A stretch of 64,000 nucleotides of DNA, taken from NCBI GenBank assembly GCA_947095585.1, contig OX352761.1, forward strand, positions 91,074,833 through 91,138,832, in the 5' to 3' direction. Below the pieces are notes generated by a model. It ran no database searches and had not been told where the DNA came from. It saw only the letters and a list, made by a program, of their open reading frames with translations. The stretch comes from Nephrocerus scutellatus (lineage: Eukaryota; Arthropoda; Insecta; Diptera; Pipunculidae). Shown here in pieces: positions 56,059-64,000 of this stretch. Each line of letters begins with the position of its first letter. Within the stretch, counting starts at the first letter, position 1. The translations under genes and the position numbers were made by a program.

Positions 56059-58218
56059 AAAAAAGGAAACAACACCCTGGAGGGTGATTAAAAAATAATA
56101 AATTTTTCTGCGAAATAAAGTGTTAGCGAAACCGCACTAGGTGAGTACACCTGGATCGCATGCAAAAAAACTTTTCCATTCATTCGGTTTTTGCGTTATT
56201 TTGGAATGATTACACAGGCTCGAGTAGAACTTTGACCGACGAAATTATATGTGGAAAAAAAATCCAACGCAGAATGTATATGCAGACCATTTGGCTACAA
56301 TGCATAGATGCTTTTCATGCAGTCATTGTTTGAGTTGAATGGCGGAATCATTCTGATGGGAACAAAAAGTTCTCAGTTCGACCAACACTTGACATATTTT
56401 TACAAAAAAAGCAAAGATAACCACAAAGGTACCTTTACTTTCATTAAATGACCGTGGGATGCAATATTATGGTGATCCCAAATTAAAAGCTGTATGTCAA
56501 AATATGCTTTTTTGGATACTACATGAATAGCAATTGAACTACACATGGTCATGGCTGAGTCACACGCATTTTGCCTACCAAATAAAGTTTTTAAAATACA
56601 AATGATTTTGAAAGCCGCTTGAAGTTCTACCAATGCTGCTGACCATGGCCACGAACGGGAAACAGCCCTTGCGTTTAGTCGAATGACTAAGCATCACATA
56701 CGCGTAATGCATGAGTGGCCTTAGCTAGGATATGATACTCGTACACGCACAGTGACAATGCTGCAGCTAAATGATTTAACAATTCAAATATTTTAATGAT
56801 TAATTAAAATGATTCTTTTTCCTCTTATTCCTCTTTTATTATCTACACAGAAGTTAATTAAATTAGACAATCCTAAGAAAACGACCACTGAATCCAATTG
56901 TTATTGAAGTAGTAGAGAGTCATAGACAATAACCTACGAGAGCAGTAAAGAGATAAGGTGTGTCAGTAGACCTTTGAATTTACATAGTACATACTTCTAA
57001 AATTCAAAGTCATTAACTTTCAAAATTTAAAGAAATTAAAAGTACTATTCCAGAAAAATTGCGTCTCCGGGAAAGTCAAGTCAATAATAACAAGGAACTG
57101 GCATAACACGAATTCATACTCGTATATAAAAAATACCTTCTTAACGCAGTGCAGGGAATAAAATAACTTTAACGAATTTCGATATTTACCCTGAAATAAA
57201 ATTTTAATTTATGGAAAAAACGACTATTAAAGTAGCGATAAAATTCAATTATAAACAGCATCCCTTTTTGTCGCTGCGTATATATGTAAGTTTATTAGGG
57301 ATTGGTTACTTGCTTGGAACTCATTACGGTAAATGTAAAATTTAAGTACTTTCCAACTAACAACGACTTATAGTCACGATTTACCCAGTTCGTCCTATAG
57401 TAAACCGTTCCATCAAGACGATATTATGCATTCGCATATACTATGTACATCATTGTCAAACCAGACAGTACTGCCATTTATATTTCCTACGGAAAACGAC
57501 CTGAAAACTTTGGTCTAAAGTCGACTTAAAAAGCAATAAATCGTTCGAATTCAAAGGGATTTATTGCCGACGAGAACCGCCGCATCAGATTGTTACGTCG
57601 GAACCGATTCATGCAAGCGAATGTGACACGCTCACTTGCTCCGTTGGCTCGTCCGATGCGTTCACCAATTTGGATAGCAGCAAACATGCCATATATTTCC
57701 TATACTACCATGGTGATACGCTTGCGATATTAGCGATGCAAATATATCGATATGCCAATGTGCACACCTTGTTCATCTTGCGGCATGAACTGACACATAT
57801 TTTGGTAGACGGTTCTTGGTGTAGAGATGTGCCACACACAAAAGTACGTCACATAGCGAAATATGGACCAACGCAATGATGGACGTACACCACGTTACAA
57901 CGTATTGAATACTCTGGCAAACTAATTGATCTGATTCCTGTGATGTCCTTTTGAATTAGGTAATAGCTGATGCCCCATACTCCTACTAAGCAGCTCTTTA
58001 CGGCAGACGTGCTCTGAAAATGTTTACATAGTTTTGTTATTGTACATTTTCGGTGTAATCTGAAACAAAGGCTGGTGAGTGGGTGTTCCACCATATCACT
58101 GATTACATTTCTGCCCACAACTGCTGTCTTAAGCGGACTTTAAATCCCGTCATTACGATCGAAATTGTATCATATAATCTTAAAAAATTGCAAAACTAAA
58201 ATGCTATGAATAAAATAT
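56059..58218. other. Unassigned DNA, about 2.2 kb
   Basis: The longest stretch near the right side without repeat signatures. Frames of 60-90 codons on both strands (57670-57879 plus, 57849-58118 minus) have no recognised domain. 57520-57900 is less AT-rich than its surroundings and is the best place to look for an overlooked host exon, but I cannot support one. Confidence 0.35.
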
Positions 58219-59762
58219 TGTTACGAAATTTAGGCTTTCGAGTTCGTAAAGGATTTTGCAAATAAGACACAACACAAGTTTATTAATTTATAAATTACAA
58301 CTTTAATAAACAAACAGTTGAAATAATACAAGATAACAATTTATATTGGTGATAACTTTAAATGTACACAAAAACACTTATTACAACAACACTTGTATTT
58401 CGCTATATTTTTGCAAGAACTTTTCCAACTTAACTGGTTGAATTTCAAATAAGAACTAAACTACTTCGGCCAAACGCCGATTTTTATACTCATTAAAAAA
58501 TTTCCAGAAACTTCCAATCTTATAGACATAAATATCGAGAAAAGACCAGAAATTTGTTGCAACTTCCCTAATTTACAACTAACCATACTTATATGTAAAA
58601 AAAAAACTACATGTGCAATCATGTACTTTCACAAAAGTTGGGCAAACATAATGATTTAAACTTACAGGCGGTTATATTTCAATTAATCTAGTAAATCATA
58701 CAGCCTTAAAGTATGCTATTCAAAAGTGCTTATTTCTAAATCAGTGCCATTTTTAAATTCTCTATATTAACTTCACTTGCCCGTGGGTCGTCGGTCGGTC
58801 GTCGGTCGGTCGTCGGTCGGTCGTCGGTCGGTCGTCGGTCGGTCATCGGTCGGTCGTCTGTCGTGGATTCTTGCGATCAATTTTTAACCCACTTCCCATG
58901 GCCCGATTTTATTGAAATTTTGCACACGTGCGTATTTCCGGAGACAACACTTTCTATTAAATTTTGAGGCCCCTCGGGCTGCGGGGTCGGGGGGCTCCCA
59001 AACAAAAATTTTAAAAAATTTACCCGATTTTCTTCAAATTTTACACACATGTGTATACCCAATAAACAATACTTTTTCGAAAATTTGGTAGTGATCGGGT
59101 CCCGGGTTCGGCCGCAAGGCCCTTATACATTTTTTAAATATCTGTACTGGCATCAGATATTCGTCGCCCTTTATGGACTGTGTGCGGTGTGTGCTGCGCA
59201 GTCGGCTGCGCTGCATGGTTTTGATGGTGCTGGAGAGAGAGAGAGAAATCTTAGCGCACGCACAAATGAACCCAGCAAATGAAACGAGACATACATGTTT
59301 TATGCTTACTTCAACTTACATTTTTATTATATACTGAATTGTATTTTTATTGATGTCGTTTTTTTTGTTGTCGATATCAACTTACAGATAGAACAACAAG
59401 TTTTCACAATATTCTGTCATTTGGCGTTTTCATAAATTAGTTCAGAGCAGTCAAAGAGTTCTCAAGATAAATGTTCGTGTTTCTTATTTGCTCAGAGTAT
59501 GAGCGTGCTCTAAGTGCTCAGAATAAAATGATCTGAGCTTTTTCAATTTTAACATCTGATGTCAAATGTTTGTTTCGATGATTTTCTTCTACAATAAAAA
59601 AAAATGGCCCAGGATCGAGGGGCTCCCATATCAATTTCTGCGATTAGAGAATTTAGATGAAAAATTTTAATTTTTATGGGTTGTTTTTTTTAGTATGCAG
59701 AATGTGCATTGCGATTTATCTTGCGATTGCACTATTTGCACTATTAACTACTTTTCGTAACA
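58219..59762 (-). mobile_element. Solo Gypsy LTR split by H, ATAT target duplication
   Basis: The minus strand starts TGTTACGAAAAGTAG at 59762 and ends AATTTCGTAACA at 58219. ATAT flanks both sides (58215-58218 and 59763-59766), an intact 4-bp duplication as for Gypsy elements. TATA box at 58481-58488. Without the H insertion at 58755-59683 the LTR is about 610 bp, similar to 5273-5948 (676) and 35547-36085 (539). No internal region remains, so it formed by LTR-LTR recombination. Confidence 0.92.
58755..59683 (-). mobile_element. H element, complete long form, inside solo LTR
   Basis: AAATTCTCTATATTAACTTC at the left and TTTTTATGGGTTG at the right, both against T-runs. The uninterrupted LTR at about 35618-35640 reads GCTTATTTTTAGTATGCAGT, so H entered that T-run. 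An expanded 11-bp GGTCGGTCGTC microsatellite lies at 58786-58853. It contains the ~400-bp internal block and hairpin. It is the most complete long-form copy here. Confidence 0.93.
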
Positions 59763-59766
59763 ATAT

Positions 59767-60135
59767 GTATATTTTTGGGCAATGTAAGTCAAACCGCCAC
59801 TACACAAAAATTAAAGTATGTCCGCAAATATGTGTGGCTACAGGCTACACAGCTTCTATGACCATATAAAAACTCAATGCGATACAAAACCGCATTTAAT
59901 TGGTACATTGGTAGCCTATTTAATATCTAAAATTGACTTAAATAACAGCAAATTCAACAAAAAATAACGGACTTTTATTATTATTTTCTATCACAGTTTT
60001 GACTTGATTCCTTTTAACACCCGAAAGTGCAGATAGCACTTAACGTCAAAACCAACTATGTACGATAATAACAGAATCAATTAAACAAGAAACCAACCCC
60101 AATCATACATGCCATAATCTGTATAAATAAAAAAA
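59767..60135. other. Unassigned DNA
   Basis: Nothing recognised. Confidence 0.35.
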
Positions 60136-60558
60136 CAACCCATAAAAATGTTTCACGTAAATTCTCTAATAACCAAAAGTATACTGAATTCCATTATAAA
60201 TGCTGAAATATAAAAACACATACGAAGCACTGCAACACAACAACAAACAAGCTCCAATCCTAAAGCAAACACCTCTGCTCAGCGCACACAGAACACAGTC
60301 ATTATAGAATGAAATGATCTGATGCCGCTATATTGAAAAAATATTTGTATAGGACCCCCGACCCCGCGGCCCGATCACTCTCAAATTAATAGAAAGGATT
60401 GTCACCGGAAATATACATGTGTGCAAAATTTCAATAAAATAGGGCTTTGAGAAGTGGGTTAAAAATTGATCACAAGATCTGACCAGCCAACCAGCCAGCC
60501 AGCCAGCCAGCCAGCCAGTCCGCCAGCCGTGGGCACGCGAAGTTAATACAGACAACTA
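60136..60558 (+). mobile_element. H element
   Basis: Left CAACCCATAAAAATG, a reduced internal block (CTCAGCGCACACAGAACACA, GATCTGATGCCGC), one monomer, a CCAGCCAGCCAGCCAGCCAG tract at about 60490-60520, and a degenerate right end AGTTAATACAGACAACTA. Its terminal A-run is shared with the next H copy. Confidence 0.85.
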
Positions 60559-60564
60559 AAAAAA

Positions 60565-61070
60565 CAACCCATAAAAACTAAAAATTTTCATGTAAATTCT
60601 CTAATAGGAGATAGAGATGTGTGCAAAGATTGAACCGGGTTAATTTGGAAAAAATTAATATTAGAGCCCCCTTAACTTCAAAATTTTTTCAAAAACTGTT
60701 CTCTCCGGAGATACACATGTGTAAAAAAATTTGTATAGGAAAAAAATTCAAATCAAATCATATGTTTAAAATTTAAAGTAAATCCGGCTAATTTAAAACC
60801 ATCGGGATAAACAATATGAAGAAAATCAGGCTAGTTTTTCAAAAATGTATACGGTCACCCCTCGGGCTTCAGGGCCCATTCGCTTAAAAAATTTCCAAAA
60901 AGTTTGTCCATCGGAGATCAGTGTATTAATTTTACCAAAATCGGGTTAGTTTTTATTTTAAGTGTGTATGAGGCCCCACAACGCCAGAGCCCGTCGGCTG
61001 TACAATTTTTACAATAAGTGCTGTCCACCGGAGATACACACGTGTATAATATTAATATTTTGTATGCCCC
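60565..61070 (+). mobile_element. H element, right-truncated, abutting previous copy
   Basis: CAACCCATAAAAACTAAAAA follows the previous copy's right end after seven A's. Several decayed monomers closely resemble the 42087 copy (TTAATATTAGAGCCCCCTTA). It ends in a poly-C tract at about 61066-61077, and the right end is missing. Confidence 0.82.
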
Positions 61071-61150
61071 CCCCCCTCCACCATCCAACAGGGAGTGTGG
61101 TGTGCTACAGCATATAACCTTCCCCATTTCATTAAAATCGGCTTGTAAAT

Positions 61151-61435
61151 ATAGCTGATATTAACATTTCATATTGCGCCCCACGGGGTGGTTGAAAGGT
61201 GGTGTACTTCAACCTATAATCAAGAAATACGACAAAACTAACTGCACAATATAGTTTGTTGTAAAATTAAATAAACAAACTAATGACATTTTCGTGAATA
61301 TCTTGACTCTAGCACCACCTACCGGGTCCAAAACGAACATAAACTTATCGGAACATCAAACAAATATATGGTTTCGATAGGTTCAGTGGTTTAGGCGTGA
61401 TGAGATTACATATATGTGCACAATTATTTATTAGA
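61151..61435 (-). mobile_element. Probable short Helitron
   Basis: The minus strand starts TCTAATAAATAATTGTGCAC after A, has ATCTCATCACGCCTAAACCA as in related Helitron heads, and near the 3' end a CCCCGTGGGG hairpin followed by ATATCAGCTAT. The last base differs from CTAG, so the 3' end is degenerate. Confidence 0.55.
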
Positions 61436-61776
61436 TATACAGATATATTATTATTTAATCATAGCGAATATGAGAACAGTTAATTAATAAGTGATTGTGT
61501 ACAATACTCTTAGGTGTTTTCTTAAAAAAATTTAATACAATATTTGAACTCGGAAATTATTTTATTACAACATAAACTGTAGCTTAAAAACTAGATATCT
61601 TAATCTTTAAGCTTTAATTAGAGCTAAATTCATGCACTTAAAAATTTAATAAAATTATAAAAAATAAACAGTGCATTGGGAGAAAACGTTTGTAAACGTT
61701 GTCACGATCAAAACCCTAGCGGTCGTGTAGACAAGGCATGTTTAAATGAGAAGATTTGTAAACAATATATAAAGTA
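61436..61776. other. AT-rich unassigned DNA
   Basis: No feature recognised. Confidence 0.35.
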
Positions 61777-61988
61777 CTAGCATTTCCCGAGTGCTAGGCC
61801 ACCCGCATACATGAATAACCGCCTTGCCCCACGGGAGTGGTGTACTATTGCCTAAACCTAAACGGATCGTATTCGCACATGTGGTTTACTGAGATTTTGT
61901 TAAGACGAATATTATGTGAACGTTTCAGCTCAATTGGCTTTTCGTGTCGTATTAAAAACCAACAGACATTCATTTCTATTTATATAGA
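61777..61988 (-). mobile_element. Non-autonomous Helitron, 212 bp
   Basis: The minus strand begins TCTATATAAATAGAAATGAA after host A and ends GCTAG before host T. GTGGGGCAAGGCGG and CCCGTGGGGC-like GC-rich sequence lie in the 3' part, similar to 61151-61435. No coding capacity. It touches the SINE tail at 61994. Confidence 0.75.
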
Positions 61989-61993
61989 TTAAA

Positions 61994-62285
61994 AATAATA
62001 ATAATATTCGGCGCGACAGACCATTGCGGTCCTAGGCCTTGCTTCTCGCAACCATTCGTGTTGAGCATGTATATTTTTGCACACAAATGGAAGGGACCTA
62101 CAATTTTGGGCCGGATACGAACGGCGAATTGAGAAGCTTTCCGTGACAAGTTATTACTCTCGGAACGTTTGTCACCCATTCGCGAGAGGTGGGACACCGT
62201 GAAAAATACTTTTGTTGTTACTGGGATTCGAACCACGAACATCCTGCTCAGTAGCCATGCTCATTTCCACTGAGCCACGGCGCCC
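61994..62285 (-). mobile_element. tRNA-derived SINE, full length (minus)
   Basis: The plus strand runs from an AATAATAATAATATTCGG tail to CACTGAGCCACGGCGCCC. A and B boxes are present on the minus strand (GGATTCGAACC at about 62224-62234; CCACTGAGCCA at 62268-62278). It contains the long-form segment (AAGCTTTCCGTGACAAG). No obvious target duplication. Confidence 0.92.
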
Positions 62286-62289
62286 ACTA

Positions 62290-62630
62290 TTTACATACGT
62301 ACAAAACGCAGCACAGAATGCAGCGCACCACAAAGCACGCAGTCATTATTATGCCTCTATATGGCTTGATGTTCGTACAAAACTCAGCACAGAAAGCAGC
62401 GCATCGAACAGTGCAGCAAACAGCACACAGACATTATGATGCCGCTTTAATTTTAAATATATTTTTTAATTTTATTTTAACAATTTGTGTATAACCCTTA
62501 AAATATATCGTAAAATAATTTTTGAAATCGGTTCAGTAGTTTCGCAGATTACCTCCTACATACAAACCAACATTACCTCTTTATAATATGAGTATAGATA
62601 TAGATATAGATTGATTCGTCTTTAATATCG
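62290..62630. repeat. 73-bp tandem pair and TATAGA microsatellite
   Basis: CGTACAAAACGCAGCACAGA near 62298 and CGTACAAAACTCAGCACAGA near 62371 begin two diverged 73-bp units, which resemble the GCAGCACACAG part of the H internal block. 62530-62610 (GGTTCAGTAGTTTCGCAGAT, then TATAGATATAGATATAGA) looks like a transposon head of unknown class read backwards. Confidence 0.55.
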
Positions 62631-62740
62631 CCGCCCTCACCTCCACAAGCCTCACACGAACAACAATTCTTTTCCCACCAACCCTTCCTCAACCAAGAAC
62701 CACCGCCCAAACTATCCTCTCGTTGACCAAAACTCAAAAC

Positions 62741-63072
62741 TGGCTGGCTGACTGGCCAAATCTTGTGATAAATTTTTAACCCACTTACTAAAGCCTGATT
62801 TTATTCAAACTTTGCACACATGTGTATCTCCGATCACAACATTTTCTATTCAAATATTTTACAAAATTTCTCCAATTCTCTTCAAAATTTATACGCATGT
62901 GTATCTCAGATGGACAACAATGTAAACATTGTAAAACTTTGCAAGTGATCGGGAGCCAGGACCGAAGGAATCCCATATAATTTTTTTAAAAATGAACCCA
63001 ATCTTATTCAAACTTAACACATGTGTATCTCCGATTAGAGAATTTAGAAGAACAATTTTAAGTTTTATAGGC
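62741..63072 (-). mobile_element. H element
   Basis: Starts at the GGCTGGCTGACTGGCC tract, lacking the AATTCTCTATATT end. Two to three monomers, then CTCCGATTAGAGAATTTAGA and a degenerate TTTATAGGC end. Confidence 0.8.
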
Positions 63073-63339
63073 TATTTTTTATTAAGATTACTTCAGTTCC
63101 CATTTATTATTGAGTATTTGTGCGAATTACCAAGTATTTCCTGTAAGATAAAATGCATGCGTGTAGTTCTCGCGGTCGGTCAGCCATCAGCAGAATAGGG
63201 GGAATAATACAGAATGCTCTAGAATTCATGGTGGCAGTAACTATCTCTGACTGGTGGAAGTGCGATCAAACCTCCACGTGTTTCCTCTAATGCAGGAAAA
63301 GCTGAATGATCTGGCTAGTCCCTTCAAAGTAAGATTGGC

Positions 63340-63660
63340 GCGAGGCCAATAAAATAAAATCAGCCTCGGATACACTGATGAACGACGACGACCACGACAA
63401 CGAAAGCGGCAAACCGATTTAAGAATTTTCTCATGGAACATTCGCTCACTGTATAGAGTTCGACCGGACCGATACCATGTCTAAATATAAGGCTGACATA
63501 ATTGCAATTCATGAGATATGGTGGATGGTGAATGGTGTCTCAGAATATGACATATATTACAGCTATCAATAAATAAATCAACGGCTCTGCACCCTTCGCG
63601 TGCGGGGCAGATTTAAAGACATAAGCCTCATAAACGTTCACGCACCTACAGAGGATGCCC
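63340..63660 (+). pseudogene. RTE LINE endonuclease fragment
   Basis: GGCGCGAGGCCAATAAAAT, AATCAGCCTCGGATACACTG and the following bases match the leader seen at 23886-23950. The frame then gives YKADIIAIHE and YDIYYSY, and after a deletion NVHAPTED from about 63630. Frameshifts and deletions throughout. Confidence 0.75.
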
Positions 63661-63671
63661 CAGAGTTTTTT

Positions 63672-64000
63672 TTATATTTCGCGCACACTTAAGGGGTTCG
63701 CACCCTTATAATGCTTGGCTATATTCTTGGCGTTAAGGAAAAGATGGATAAAAGAGGAAATGTCTATGAGATGTGTTTTGAATGTCTGTGGATCATAGTA
63801 ATGTGGGAAGACAGAGCTTGGCAGAGCATTCCACACACGTGTTGTATGGCTGAAGAACGAATCCACGAACTTAACGGTACGTTCGAAGATGGGCTTGAGG
63901 GTAAACTGATGAGCATTTAGAGCGTCACGAATATTGCAGTTTCTCTTGAGCACCGCTGATAGAAGAAGCGATAAGACAGTGACAAGCAGGAAACCTTCCT
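63672..64000 (-). pseudogene. CR1/Jockey-like LINE ORF2 C-terminal end
   Basis: The minus strand reads VSCLSL-type sequence at the window edge, then HQFTLKPIFERTVKFVDSFF, SHTTRVWNALPSSVFPHYY and DPQTFKTHLIDISS. This is the conserved tail of Jockey/CR1-group ORF2 ('FF.RT.R.WN.LP...FP...D...FK'). A frame of about 93 codons is intact and continues beyond the window. The 3' part (NAKNIAKHYKGANPLSV) matches the LINE tail near 34345. Confidence 0.85.

Noticed and set aside
57670..57879. HELTH as a metalloprotease zinc motif
   Set aside because: Single five-residue match in a 69-codon frame with no further family features.

Overview
This is eukaryotic, AT-rich, almost gene-free DNA. The mix of element types (BEL/Pao and Ty3/Gypsy LTR retrotransposons, RTE, R1/LOA-like and CR1/Jockey-like LINEs, a tRNA-derived SINE, Helitrons, hAT and Harbinger-like DNA elements) is typical of an insect, most likely a fly with a large repeat-rich genome. 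The species cannot be named from the sequence. I see no convincing host gene, rRNA, true tRNA, operon or CRISPR array. Nearly every open frame is short, broken or the shadow of a repeat, and all recognisable proteins are decayed transposon products.

The dominant component is one family of non-autonomous repeats, called 'H' below, covering roughly a fifth of the window by my boundaries. One end is CAACCCATAAAAATTAAAAT followed inward by TAAATTCTCTAATCGGAG. The other end is AGTTAATATAGAGAATTT, so both ends carry an inverted TAAATTCTCT. Between them lie variable numbers of about 113-154 bp monomers, each with a palindrome close to ACACATGTGT, and a microsatellite (CCAG, or a GACC/CGAC type) sits just inside the GAGAATTT end. 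Strand '+' for H means the CAACCC end is on the left. Comparison with uninterrupted relatives inside this window shows H inserting into A/T homopolymer runs.

Layout. 1-5.95 kb: a 69-bp tandem array, an H copy, and a minus-strand Gypsy element (LTR 5,273-5,948, gag with an N-terminal SAP-like domain and an in-frame stop, then a deletion into reverse transcriptase). 6.28-8.26 kb: a 1.97-kb Harbinger-like element with TAA target duplications, carrying a SINE remnant and a 118-bp minisatellite. 9-20 kb: sparse DNA with Helitrons, LINE and Gypsy scraps, an 80-bp-arm palindrome and a hAT transposase tail. 20.4-22.2 kb: H nested in H. 23.68-33.54 kb: two nearly identical tandem copies of a 4.93-kb block of nested LINE, RTE, SINE and H sequence. 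34-40 kb: LINE 3' end, H copies, SINE, solo LTR and a transposase-like scrap. 39.9-45 kb: a decayed minus-strand BEL/Pao element split by H.

45.5-48 kb: a GC-richer island with a LINE ORF1-like region, a 102-bp minisatellite and the tail of a Helitron helicase ending in a Helitron 3' terminus. 48-56 kb: H copies and three CR1/Jockey-like LINE copies, one split by H. 56-58.2 kb: nothing recognised. 58.2-64 kb: a solo LTR with an intact ATAT target duplication split by H, two adjoining H copies, two small Helitrons, a SINE, another H, an RTE endonuclease scrap and a LINE 3' end. The nesting gives a relative age order, with H and SINE insertions among the younger events and the 4.93-kb duplication youngest.
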